A DNA stretch of 10,768 nucleotides. It comes from Verrucomicrobia subdivision 3 bacterium UBA7542. GTDB lineage: Bacteria > Verrucomicrobiota > Verrucomicrobiia > Limisphaerales > UBA11358. Position numbers and translations under genes: made by a program. Where the stretch lies: the NCBI GenBank assembly GCA_002479245.1, contig DLMG01000168.1, positions 250 to 11,017 on the forward strand, given 5' to 3'. Within the stretch, counting starts at the first letter, position 1; every line of letters begins with the position of its first letter. Shown here piece by piece: positions 1 to 5,908 of the stretch. The notes beneath the pieces are model-generated. The model did not search any database. It was not told the origin of the DNA and worked only from the letters and a program-made list of their open reading frames with translations.

Positions 1-275
1 CGCAGAGCGCGAAGGAACGCGTGAAATTGTCGTTCCTGATTCAGCGCATCGCCGAGAAGGAAGGCCTCCAGGTGTCGCAGGACGAGGTTTTGAAGCGTGT
101 GCAGTCGCTGGCAATGGCGTATCAGATTCCACTGGAGAAATTTCTCAAAGATCTGCAGAAGCGCAACGGCGTGAGGGAGCTTTACGACCAGATCGCGCAC
201 GAAAAAGTGCTCGCGTTCCTCGAACAAAACGCCAAAATCGAGGAAGTTCCCGCGGCCGTAGCGAAGGCCGGTTGA
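1..275 (+). CDS. tig: Trigger factor, C-terminal part (gene cut by left edge)
   Basis: This is the last 90 codons of a gene that starts outside the window. The frame is open from base 3 and ends with TGA at 273-275. The translation is charged and helical, beginning around QSAKERVKLSFLIQRIAEKE and continuing with 'DEVLKRVQSLAMAY', 'FLKDLQKRNGVRELYDQI' and 'EKVLAFLEQNAKI'. This is the pattern of the trigger factor C-terminal chaperone domain: a helical arm, then a stretch of the type R..L.d.i...Kvl.fl...A.I.e. Trigger factor is a ribosome-bound chaperone and prolyl isomerase that receives nascent chains. The N-terminal ribosome-binding and PPIase domains are not visible. A GTG at 21-23 is an internal valine codon, not a start. 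In many bacteria clpP follows tig, but here a tolC-type gene follows. The family call is confident because of the typical tail, although only a fragment is present. Confidence 0.85.
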   Translation, partial: QSAKERVKLSFLIQRIAEKEGLQVSQDEVLKRVQSLAMAYQIPLEKFLKDLQKRNGVRELYDQIAHEKVLAFLEQNAKIEEVPAAVAKAG

Positions 276-418
276 GCAATAATTTGGCTGCAACCTTGGC
301 CGCGGTGTGGGGTTTATTGGACGGGTGTGCGCGCGAATTAACCGGATGGTTACCTTCGGTCGCTCAAGAGCGTCTTAAATTTGATGAATTTCGGCGAAAG
401 CCGCAAAATTGCAGCACC

Positions 419-2158
419 ATGAAAAGTTTCAGCTTTCTTTTGGTTTTCATTCTCGCGGCTTTGACGGCCGTGGCGCAGACGGATACAAACGCGGTCGCCG
501 TGCCGGTCGAGACCAACGCGCCGGCCCTCCAACCGGATCCCAATACGGTCGCCGTCCAAACAAACGCAAACGCGGTCGCCGCGCAAACGGGCACGAACCT
601 GGCCACCGTGCCGGCCCCGCCCTCAGGCACTAATGCCGCCGCCGTGCCAGCAGGTATGAACGCATTGGACCCTGTCGGGAGGCCTGTCGGCCTACACGGC
701 ACCAATGCCGCCGCCGTGCCGGTGGGCATGAATGCAGCGATGCGTGCAATGTCGCTGGACGACTGCATCCAGGAAGCCTTGCAACACAACCTCGACGTGC
801 AAATCGAGCGCACCGTCCCGCAGATTTCGCTTTATAACCTTCGCGCGGCCTATGGTGGTTACGATCCTACGTTCAACATTTCCGGCCAGCACAATTACAA
901 TGCGAGTGGCAGTACCTTTCAATATGGGTCCACCATTCCTGGTTTCGTCTCCAACGAGAACAGTTTTAAATCTGATCTGGGCGGCACGTTGCCGATGGGG
1001 TTACAGTATGATTTCAGTGGCAGCGTTTATCAGCAATCTTACACGGTAAATCCGGCACCCACCGCTGAAACCTCTGGGGGTTCGATTCAAGTTCAATTGA
1101 CGCAACCTTTGTTGAAAAATTTCTGGATAGATACCACGCACCTGAACATTTATGTCGGCAAAAACCAGCTCAAGTCCTCCGAGCAGGGATTGCGCCTGCA
1201 AGTCATCACGTCCGTCACCGCCGTCGAGAACGCTTATTACGAACTCATCTACGCGCAGGAAAACGTGAGGGTGCAGCAGGAGGCGCTCGTCCTCGCCCAG
1301 ACACAACTGGACCAGGACCAGCAGCGCGTGCAGATCGGCACGCTGGCGCAACTGGACGTGCAGCAGGACGAGGCGCAGGTGGCAACGAGCAAGGCGAATT
1401 TGATCGCCGCGCAATACACGCTGGTCACGGACCAAAACACCCTGAAGAACCTGCTCACCGACGAGTATTCACACTGGCATGATAAGGACATTCAACCCAC
1501 GGCGACGATTACCAACGCACCGCTGCAGTTGTTCGATGTGCAGGACAGTTGGAGCAAAGGCATGACCATGCGGCCTGACCTTTTGCAAGCCCGTTTGAGC
1601 GCGGAAACACAGGGCATTCAGTTGAAATTTGACCGCAACCAGCTTTTCCCGGAATTGGATTTAACCGGCTCTTATGGTTACGGTGGTTACGGAGGACAAC
1701 AATACAGCTACGCCTTTGGGCAGATCAATAATGGCAGCCAGCCTTTTTACTCGTACGGCGCGCAACTTTCCGTCCCCCTCAGCAACGTCAAAGCGCGTAA
1801 TACCGTAAAATCCGACAAGCTGACCCTGCAGCAACTCCTGCTGAAGCTGAAACAGCTTGAACAAAACGTCATGGTGCAGATTGACAACGCGGTGAAACAG
1901 GCGCAGTCCGCCTACGAAAGCGTAAACGCCACACGGCAGGCGCGCATTTATGCCGAGGCCGCGCTCGACGCCGAGCAGAAAAAATATGCCGTCGGCAAAA
2001 GCACCACCTTCACCGTGCTGCAACTCCAAAACACGCTCACCGCCGACCGCGCGCAGGAAATCCGCTCGCTGGCCAATTACTACGAAGCGCTCGTCAACCT
2101 GGCGCAGGCGGAGGGCAGCACGCTGGAACGCAACCACATCAACATCGAAGTGAAGTAA
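419..2158 (+). CDS. TolC-family outer-membrane efflux protein with long N-terminal Thr-Asn-Ala linker
   Basis: The protein is 579 residues if read from ATG 419. This start gives a classic signal peptide (MKSFSFLLVFILAALTAVAQ, residues 1-20). The frame stays open upstream to TTG 272, but that would bury the signal peptide and overlap tig. After the signal peptide comes a low-complexity linker (about residues 22-108) made of TNAVAVP/TNAAAVP-type units. The outer-membrane efflux domain starts at about residue 111 with 'MSLDDCIQEALQHNLDVQIER'. It shows two copies of the alpha/beta-barrel fold: a first long coiled region around residues 255-345 and a second around 460-560, the latter with 'YAVGKSTTFTVLQLQNTL' and 'NYYEALVNLAQAEG', typical of TolC/OprM proteins. 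Such proteins form a trimeric channel for a type I or RND exporter. No adaptor or pump gene is adjacent, so the substrate is unknown. No Shine-Dalgarno motif is evident. Confidence 0.9.
   Translation: MKSFSFLLVFILAALTAVAQTDTNAVAVPVETNAPALQPDPNTVAVQTNANAVAAQTGTNLATVPAPPSGTNAAAVPAGMNALDPVGRPVGLHGTNAAAVPVGMNAAMRAMSLDDCIQEALQHNLDVQIERTVPQISLYNLRAAYGGYDPTFNISGQHNYNASGSTFQYGSTIPGFVSNENSFKSDLGGTLPMGLQYDFSGSVYQQSYTVNPAPTAETSGGSIQVQLTQPLLKNFWIDTTHLNIYVGKNQLKSSEQGLRLQVITSVTAVENAYYELIYAQENVRVQQEALVLAQTQLDQDQQRVQIGTLAQLDVQQDEAQVATSKANLIAAQYTLVTDQNTLKNLLTDEYSHWHDKDIQPTATITNAPLQLFDVQDSWSKGMTMRPDLLQARLSAETQGIQLKFDRNQLFPELDLTGSYGYGGYGGQQYSYAFGQINNGSQPFYSYGAQLSVPLSNVKARNTVKSDKLTLQQLLLKLKQLEQNVMVQIDNAVKQAQSAYESVNATRQARIYAEAALDAEQKKYAVGKSTTFTVLQLQNTLTADRAQEIRSLANYYEALVNLAQAEGSTLERNHINIEVK
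485..741 (+). repeat. Degenerate Thr-Asn-Ala-Val-Pro repeat tract inside the efflux gene
   Basis: Codons for residues 23-107 encode repeated units of the form TN-A/x-x-A-V-P/Q: TNAVAVP, TNAPALQ, TNANAVAAQ, TNLATVP and TNAAAVP twice. The last two units, each followed by x-GMNA, are nearly identical at DNA level (about 626-660 and 700-734). Between them lies a short segment with a doubled 'cctgtcgg'. The tract looks like an expanded flexible periplasmic linker between the signal peptide and the efflux domain. Confidence 0.6.
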
Positions 2159-2212
2159 TGGTGGGGACGCCGCGCTGCGGCGTCCGGACATCGCAGCGCG
2201 ATGTCCCTACCA
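2159..2212. repeat. Two-hairpin palindromic element (TGGTRGGG termini)
   Basis: The outer arms 2159-2168 and 2203-2212 are complementary at 9 of 10 positions. Inside lie two perfect 9-bp hairpins, back to back with no spacer: GGACGCCGC (2165-2173) with GCGGCGTCC (2177-2185), and GGACATCGC (2186-2194) with GCGATGTCC (2198-2206). The element starts right after the stop codon of the efflux gene. Its right arm contains the stop codon of the convergent CPBP gene (TAG, minus strand, 2209-2207). It may fold in transcripts from both directions and act as a bidirectional terminator or mRNA 3' end, but no T-run follows on either side, so that role is only a guess. Confidence 0.75.
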
Positions 2213-2911
2213 AAAATGCCAGGCCCCGCGCCAGATCACCCACATGCCAAGCAGGAAGTTCGTGATCGCGTGCGCCGTCATCGCATCGCCGAGCCGATGC
2301 TTGCGAATCACCAGCCATTGATAAGCCGCGCCACACAAAATGCCAGCCAGCCACTCGTTGTGTGAGAAACCAAACACGGCGGCAGTGGCGAGAAACGGCA
2401 ACGGCAAAAATTGGTTGAGCGGCACAGACAGGAAATTTGGCCGGGCGATGTAGCGATACAAAAACGAACGGTAAAAAACTTCCTCCAGCGGCGGCACAAT
2501 GAGCGTCGAGCCGGCGATTCGCGTCACAATGATCAGCCACGCAAGCGCCGAACCATCACCAAATTGTTCATTTGGGTTCCAGGTTTTTAGTGAAGCCCCC
2601 AAAGGATGGGTTAAGCCGAACTTTGCCCAAAGTGAATTTTGCGTCGTCCATTCCCCGGTGATGCCGACCCAGGCGGCAAATACTGCCACCCCCACCACGA
2701 CCGCCTCCCAGCTCATCGCCCAGCGCATTTCGGAAACGAACGGGCGCATTTCCCAAATCAGCCACGCCCCGGCAAGTGTTTTCGCCAGGTAAAACCAGTA
2801 GCGCGAGGCTTCCCCGAATTGCCCCTGGCAAAGCGTCAGCGCGAGAAAAACGACAAATGGCGCGACACGGACGAATAGCGGGGACGCGGCGAATGGTTTG
2901 CGCAGGAACAT
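2207..2911 (-). CDS. CPBP-family intramembrane metalloprotease, PEP-CTERM-associated (CAAX protease-related) type
   Basis: The protein is 234 residues from ATG 2911 and hydrophobic throughout, with about 6-8 membrane segments. All three CPBP (Abi/CAAX protease) motifs are present: EExxxR at residues 143-148 (EEVFYR), FxxxH at 180-184 (FGFSH) and HxxxN at 214-218 (HAITN). These glutamates, histidines and asparagine form the metal site within the membrane. The order of segments and the ending 'GMWVIWRGAWHFW' resemble, from memory, the CAAX prenyl protease-related family (TIGR03008). That family occurs in genomes with exosortase/PEP-CTERM sorting and is sometimes fused to exosortase E. A TTG at 2926 would add five residues and overlap the upstream 56-residue gene; ATG 2911 lies 4 bases after that gene's stop and is preferred. 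It is the last gene of a probable three-gene operon with the ATPase. The substrate is unknown. Confidence 0.85.
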   Translation of the reverse strand: MFLRKPFAASPLFVRVAPFVVFLALTLCQGQFGEASRYWFYLAKTLAGAWLIWEMRPFVSEMRWAMSWEAVVVGVAVFAAWVGITGEWTTQNSLWAKFGLTHPLGASLKTWNPNEQFGDGSALAWLIIVTRIAGSTLIVPPLEEVFYRSFLYRYIARPNFLSVPLNQFLPLPFLATAAVFGFSHNEWLAGILCGAAYQWLVIRKHRLGDAMTAHAITNFLLGMWVIWRGAWHFW

Positions 2912-2915
2912 CGGG

Positions 2916-3086
2916 TCATCTGCCAAGGAACAGCTTTTGCCGGGAACCGTCCGCGCCGTCCAGGGTAACGGTATCCTTCGAGATTTCTTTCACAAGGAAA
3001 CCGCCCACGCGGCTGCCGGGATAACCCGTCTTGCCGTCCATAATCGTCCATGGCCGTGCCGGATTGTCATCGTTGGTCAGGCTCAC
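2916..3086 (-). CDS. Small 56-residue protein, possibly a GspB/PulC-like C-terminal fragment
   Basis: A short frame reads from GTG 3086 to TGA 2916-2918. Its GTG overlaps the stop codon of the upstream ATPase gene in a GTGA arrangement, and its own stop lies 4 bases before the ATG of the CPBP gene, so the three genes look translationally coupled. An AAGGGA about 10 bases before the GTG could serve as ribosome-binding site. The protein contains 'GYPGSRVGGFLVKEI', then 'KDTVTLDGADG', and ends 'QKLFLGR'. The alternation of glycine turns and beta strands ('G..V..I..d.V.L.g.dG....L') resembles the small C-terminal domain of type II secretion proteins of the GspB/GspC kind. ExeA-type ATPases are partners of GspB, which fits the neighbour. 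There is no membrane segment or signal peptide, so it could be a stand-alone domain, a remnant of a larger protein, or a new small protein. Function is not established. Confidence 0.6.
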   Translation of the reverse strand: MSLTNDDNPARPWTIMDGKTGYPGSRVGGFLVKEISKDTVTLDGADGSRQKLFLGR

Positions 3087-3898
3087 AGGTGGATTTTCCC
3101 TTCGAGTTCACGGATGGCGCGGCCCACCATGCGGAAATTGATCAGGTTGCTTTTCTCGACAAAACCGGCCAGCAACGCCTTGTCGCAAACGGCGTTGACC
3201 AGCCGGGGAATTCCGCGGCTGTAGTTGAAAATGCGCCAGAGCGCCGGGCGGGTGAACTGGGGCTTGCCCTTCGCGCCGGCCTGTGCGAGCCGGTGCTGAA
3301 TGTACTGGGCAACTTCGATGCGCGTCAGCGGCCCGAGATGATAGCGCACCGTGATGCGCTGGCGAAGCTGGCTCAGGCGCGGGCTGTTGAGCCGGTCACG
3401 CAACTCCGGCTGGCCGAGCAAAACAATTTGCAGCAGCTTGCGATTCTCCATTTCGAGGTTCGACAAAAGCCGCATCTGTTCGAGCAATTCCTCGGTGAGA
3501 TTTTGCGCCTCGTCAATGATCAGCACCGCGTCGCCGCACTGTTCGACCTGCTGGACCAGAAATTTGTTGATGGCCGCGACCGTGCCGTGCCGGTCCAGGT
3601 CTTTGACCTCCAGGCCGAATTCCGTGGCGATGGCCCTCATCAATTCATTCGCGTTCAGCACGGGGTTGACAATCAGGGCGGTGGAAAAATGGCCGTCCAG
3701 TTGTCGCAACATCGCGCGGCAGATCGTGGTTTTGCCTGTGCCGACTTCGCCGGTGAGCTGCACGTAGCCCTTCCGCTCGCGAATGCCGTAGAGCAGATGA
3801 TTGAGCGCCTCGCGATGCTTGTCGGTGAGAAAAAGAAAGCGCGGATTCGGCGTAATGTCGAACGGCGGCAGCGTCAATCCATAGTATTCCAGATACAC
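3083..3898 (-). CDS. ExeA/GspA-type AAA ATPase
   Basis: The protein is 271 residues, the usual size of the ATPase part of ExeA/GspA. It opens with 'MYLEYYGLTLPPFDITPNPRF', the hallmark N-terminus of this family (Y..fygl...PF...pdp.fl). The Walker A motif GEVGTGKTT is at residues 50-58, Walker B 'LIIDEAQN' at 126-133, a sensor-like 'LLGQPEL' at 160-166, an arginine-rich 'LRQRITVRY' at 178-186, and a sensor 2-like 'GIPRLVN' at 229-235. It lacks the C-terminal membrane helix and peptidoglycan-binding domain of full ExeA, so it resembles the short cytosolic versions found with type II secretion or exosortase/PEP-CTERM loci. The start codon is GTG; a promoter with its -10 box 6 bases before this GTG supports the choice. 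It heads a mini-operon with the 56-residue protein and the CPBP protease. Phage MuB-like and TniB ATPases are related but less likely given the N-terminus. Confidence 0.88.
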   Translation of the reverse strand: MYLEYYGLTLPPFDITPNPRFLFLTDKHREALNHLLYGIRERKGYVQLTGEVGTGKTTICRAMLRQLDGHFSTALIVNPVLNANELMRAIATEFGLEVKDLDRHGTVAAINKFLVQQVEQCGDAVLIIDEAQNLTEELLEQMRLLSNLEMENRKLLQIVLLGQPELRDRLNSPRLSQLRQRITVRYHLGPLTRIEVAQYIQHRLAQAGAKGKPQFTRPALWRIFNYSRGIPRLVNAVCDKALLAGFVEKSNLINFRMVGRAIRELEGKIHL

Positions 3899-3904
3899 GC
3901 TTGG

Positions 3905-3932
3905 CTTTTAGCAAAAAACCCGCACCGGTCAA
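3905..3932 (-). promoter_or_regulatory. Promoter for the ExeA-type ATPase gene, leaderless type
   Basis: On the minus strand TTGACC (3932-3927) is followed by a 16-base spacer and TAAAAG (3910-3905). Six bases later comes the GTG start codon at 3898. Transcription would begin at or within a base or two of the GTG. No Shine-Dalgarno motif is present. Confidence 0.5.
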
Positions 3933-3988
3933 AGAAAAGGTTTTGGGGTGGTTTGGGCGCCGGGCGCCGATTTGTTCGAGCCACCGGC

Positions 3989-5134
3989 TCAACGCCACAC
4001 CAAAATCTTGCGGACTGCGTTGACCAAAGCCTCCGCTTCCGCCGCCGTGCCAATCGTAATTCGCAAATAATCCTTCACCTCCGGCCGGTCAAACCAGCGC
4101 ACGAGAACTTTTTGGACGCGCAAGCTTTGCAGCCACGCCTGCGCCGAAAATCGCGGTGGCCGGACGAGAATAAAATTCGTCCGGCTCGGCAAAACCCGGA
4201 AACCGAGCTTTGTCAACTCGCGACTCAACCATTCGCGCGTGGCGTTGATTTTTTTGAAATTCGCCCGGTAATACGGCAAATCGTCCAGCGTTGCTTCGGC
4301 GGCAATCTGGCCGAGGCCGTTCACATTGTAACTGTCACGAATCTTGTGCAGCGCGGCGATGAGGTCGCGATGCCCGACGAAATAGCCGACCCGCTGGAAG
4401 CACAGCGAATACGCCTTTGAGAACGTTCGCGCCACGAGGACGTGCGGATATTTCAACGCCAGCTTCAGCGCGTTTTCCCCGGCAAAATCCACGTAAGCTT
4501 CGTCCAGCACGACGACGCCACGCTGCGCTTTGCAAAGCGCGTCGAGTTCGCGTGTCGAGTATCCGCGCCCGCTGGGCGCGTTCGGCGTGGTTACAAACGT
4601 CAGCGCGGCGCGAAAATTCCAGATCCTGCCGCGCTTCAACTCCGCCATGCTTGGCAGGCTGAAATCCGACTTGAGCGGCACTGTATTCCTGGCCGCCCCG
4701 TGAATATCCGCCAGCACCGGGTAAAGCGAATAGCTGGGGTGGAAGTATTGGACAACGTGCTGCCGGCATCTTGCCGGCAGTTCTGAATGAAGTTTGATCT
4801 TCCGGAGGGACGCCGGAAGCACGTTGGCTGGCTCCACAAAGCACCGCGTCGCCAGCGCCAGCAATTCATCCGAGCCGTTGCCGACGATGATGTTGTCCGC
4901 GTGGCAACGATGCAGCTTCGCCAGCTTTTCACGCAGCACCTGCGCCGTCGGATTCGGATACAGCCGCAACCGGCCATCCACCGCCGCCCGTACCGCCGCC
5001 AGCACCTTCGGTGCCGGCGGATACGGACTCTCGTTCGTGTTGAGCTTGATCAACCCCTTTATCTTCGGCTGCTCGCCATAGACATAAGGGTGCAACTCGC
5101 GCACCAGCGGACGGATTAATTTGGGATTGGGCAT
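3989..5134 (-). CDS. hisC: Histidinol-phosphate aminotransferase with in-frame palindromic insertion
   Basis: The protein is 381 residues, slightly longer than usual (about 355-365). This PLP enzyme converts imidazole-acetol phosphate plus glutamate to histidinol phosphate. Family landmarks are 'IKLNTNESPYPP' (residues 29-40), 'GNGSDELL' (85-92), 'TPNAPSG' with PLP-contacting N185, 'DEAYVDFA' with D211 and Y214, the Schiff-base lysine K240 in 'TFSKAYS', R248 in 'QRVGY', and the substrate-binding arginine in 'YLRITIGT' (about R358). Residues 104-127 (NVLPASLRKIKLHSELPARC and four more) are an extra block encoded by a palindromic element at 4754-4825. Without it the chain reads '...CFVEPAN-VQYFHPSYSLYPV', the normal family sequence. 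The gene starts 9 bases after vapC and has no convincing promoter of its own, so it probably depends on read-through from vapBC or hisD. All catalytic residues are intact, so it should be active if the insertion is tolerated. Confidence 0.93.
   Translation of the reverse strand: MPNPKLIRPLVRELHPYVYGEQPKIKGLIKLNTNESPYPPAPKVLAAVRAAVDGRLRLYPNPTAQVLREKLAKLHRCHADNIIVGNGSDELLALATRCFVEPANVLPASLRKIKLHSELPARCRQHVVQYFHPSYSLYPVLADIHGAARNTVPLKSDFSLPSMAELKRGRIWNFRAALTFVTTPNAPSGRGYSTRELDALCKAQRGVVVLDEAYVDFAGENALKLALKYPHVLVARTFSKAYSLCFQRVGYFVGHRDLIAALHKIRDSYNVNGLGQIAAEATLDDLPYYRANFKKINATREWLSRELTKLGFRVLPSRTNFILVRPPRFSAQAWLQSLRVQKVLVRWFDRPEVKDYLRITIGTAAEAEALVNAVRKILVWR
4754..4825. repeat. Palindromic element, family A, in frame inside hisC
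   Basis: The 72-bp element has perfect outer arms aacgtgct (4754-4761) and agcacgtt (4818-4825) enclosing two hairpins. Hairpin 1 is TGCCGGC-ATCTT-GCCGGCA, starting at 4761. Hairpin 2 is CTTCCGG-AGGGACG-CCGGAAG (4799-4819). An 18-base spacer separates them. It is exactly 24 codons long and adds residues 104-127 to HisC. A second copy lies in the phosphorylase gene at 10146-10217. Confidence 0.88.
5015..5113 (-). repeat. 99-bp direct repeat, copy 1 (start of full-length hisC)
   Basis: This block covers codons about 7-40 of hisC. It matches 5979-6077 at 94 of 99 positions by hand alignment, in the same orientation. The flanks on both sides are clearly less similar. Of five differences, three are silent and two change residues (E/K and S/N). 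The two copies flank the vapBC pair. Confidence 0.85.
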
Positions 5135-5143
5135 GGGTTCAAT

Positions 5144-5578
5144 TCAAATTACACAAAGATTTTCCACCTTCGCAACACACACGGCGGAAACCGGAATCCC
5201 CCGGTCAAACGTCGCCAGCCTTCCACCATGCTTCGCCGCCAGCGCCAGCAGATAAAGATCGGTCAGTTGTCGCGAACTGTGAACGCGCTCCGCCATGAAA
5301 ATTTTCTCGTCGCGCAACGAAACATCATCCGGCCAGAATTCGTGATCGGTTTTTTGGGTGAAAGTTTGCAACCTTGAAATCAAATCGCCCGGGGTGAAAC
5401 GCGCCTTCTCGCTGTAACCTGGATTCGACATGATGCGGACAACTTCGTTTTCCACGATGGGGCAGCTTGCCCATCCTGATTTTGCATTTCGCGCCCACCA
5501 ATCATGCGCCCGCTCATGGAACGCATGGTCGGGATCAAGCAATGCGATGACAACGTTTACATCCAGCAAGGCGCGCAT
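5144..5578 (-). CDS. vapC: VapC-type PIN-domain toxin (ribonuclease)
   Basis: The protein is 144 residues, typical of VapC. The PIN-domain acidic residues are D6 in 'MRALLDVNVVIALLD', E43 or E45 in 'PIVENEVVRIM', D107 in 'SRQLTDLYLLALAAKHGG', and D125 in 'LATFDRGI'. These would bind Mg2+ or Mn2+ for cleavage of RNA, often tRNA or rRNA in this family. The 'LTDxYLLALAxxxGGxLATFD' stretch is characteristic of the subgroup. The gene begins 3 bases after vapB, the usual coupled antitoxin-toxin order, and ends 9 bases before hisC. All catalytic positions are present, so the toxin looks intact. The RNA target cannot be read from sequence. Confidence 0.93.
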   Translation of the reverse strand: MRALLDVNVVIALLDPDHAFHERAHDWWARNAKSGWASCPIVENEVVRIMSNPGYSEKARFTPGDLISRLQTFTQKTDHEFWPDDVSLRDEKIFMAERVHSSRQLTDLYLLALAAKHGGRLATFDRGIPVSAVCVAKVENLCVI

Positions 5579-5581
5579 GAA

Positions 5582-5821
5582 TTACACGCCCTCCTCGTCC
5601 TGTATTTTTTGCACGTGCTCCAATGTAACAAGCTCTCCCCGGGAAGGCAGCACCGGAACGCCGCCGCGCAGGCCCGGACGATTTTTCCGCCCCGCCACCG
5701 GCAACGTCAAACCGCGCCGCGCGAGGTCGGAAATGACCTGTCCCGCCGTGCCGCCCTCGCGTTGCGCCAGTTCCTTGGCCGCCTGCAACACGTCATCCTC
5801 AATGTCCAAAGTCGTTCTCAT
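5582..5821 (-). CDS. vapB: VapB-type ribbon-helix-helix antitoxin
   Basis: The protein is 79 residues. It opens with 'MRTTLDIEDDVLQAAKELAQ', the beta-strand plus helix of a ribbon-helix-helix DNA-binding domain. This continues through 'GTAGQVISDLARRGL' (about residues 24-38). The C-terminal half (about 45-79, rich in Pro, Gly and acidic residues) would be the flexible part that wraps and inhibits VapC. It lies 3 bases upstream of vapC. The ATG at 5821 is supported by the N-terminal motif and by a promoter ending 7 bases before it. A set of TGATGC/GCATCA repeats overlapping that promoter fits autoregulation by the VapBC complex. Confidence 0.92.
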   Translation of the reverse strand: MRTTLDIEDDVLQAAKELAQREGGTAGQVISDLARRGLTLPVAGRKNRPGLRGGVPVLPSRGELVTLEHVQKIQDEEGV

Positions 5822-5826
5822 GCATC

Positions 5827-5850
5827 TGATGCTACTGCATCACCGCATCA
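5827..5850. promoter_or_regulatory. Candidate VapBC operator
   Basis: A perfect inverted repeat TGATGC-TACT-GCATCA (5827-5842) is followed by a third half-site GCATCA (5845-5850). It overlaps the -10 box and spacer of the vapB promoter, just upstream of the vapB start. Ribbon-helix-helix antitoxins commonly bind such short paired half-sites and repress their own operon. Confidence 0.5.
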
Positions 5851-5857
5851 ATGTCAA
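5829..5857 (-). promoter_or_regulatory. vapBC promoter, leaderless type
   Basis: On the minus strand a consensus TTGACA (5857-5852), a 17-base spacer and TAGCAT (5834-5829) precede the vapB ATG (5821) by 7 bases. The expected start of transcription coincides with the A of the ATG. This promoter probably also drives the downstream hisC. Confidence 0.6.
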
Positions 5858-5908
5858 ATCTTGCCCTGCCTTGAAAGCCTGCCTTGCGCGTTGCCAGTAT
5901 CGGCAATT

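Noticed and set aside
361..372. Inverted repeat CGCTC-AA-GAGCG before the efflux gene as a tig terminator
   Set aside because: The stem is short, the loop is too small, and only a weak T-rich stretch follows. It could be a regulatory site, but nothing else supports that.
381..410. Promoter TTGATG-18-AAAATT before the efflux gene
   Set aside because: Both boxes match poorly, and the distance to the ATG (8 bases) differs from the other five promoters.
272..418. Upstream extension of the efflux gene to TTG 272
   Set aside because: It would bury the clear signal peptide that begins at ATG 419 and overlap the tig stop; the added 49 residues show no domain.
3956..3968. Tandem GGCGCC-G-GGCGCC between hisC and the ATPase gene
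   Set aside because: It is a short GC-rich repeat with no paired structure like the other elements and no T-run. It lies upstream of the ATPase promoter and is probably chance.
3978..3990. Small hairpin GAGCC-ACC-GGCTC at the hisC stop codon as terminator
   Set aside because: The stem has only 5 bp and no T-run follows on the minus strand.
3050..4420. Long plus-strand open frame of 456 codons
   Set aside because: It lies antisense to the ATPase and hisC genes, whose protein motifs are unmistakable. Its translation has no recognisable domain and is rich in Arg, Gln and Ala, as expected for a GC-rich antisense frame.
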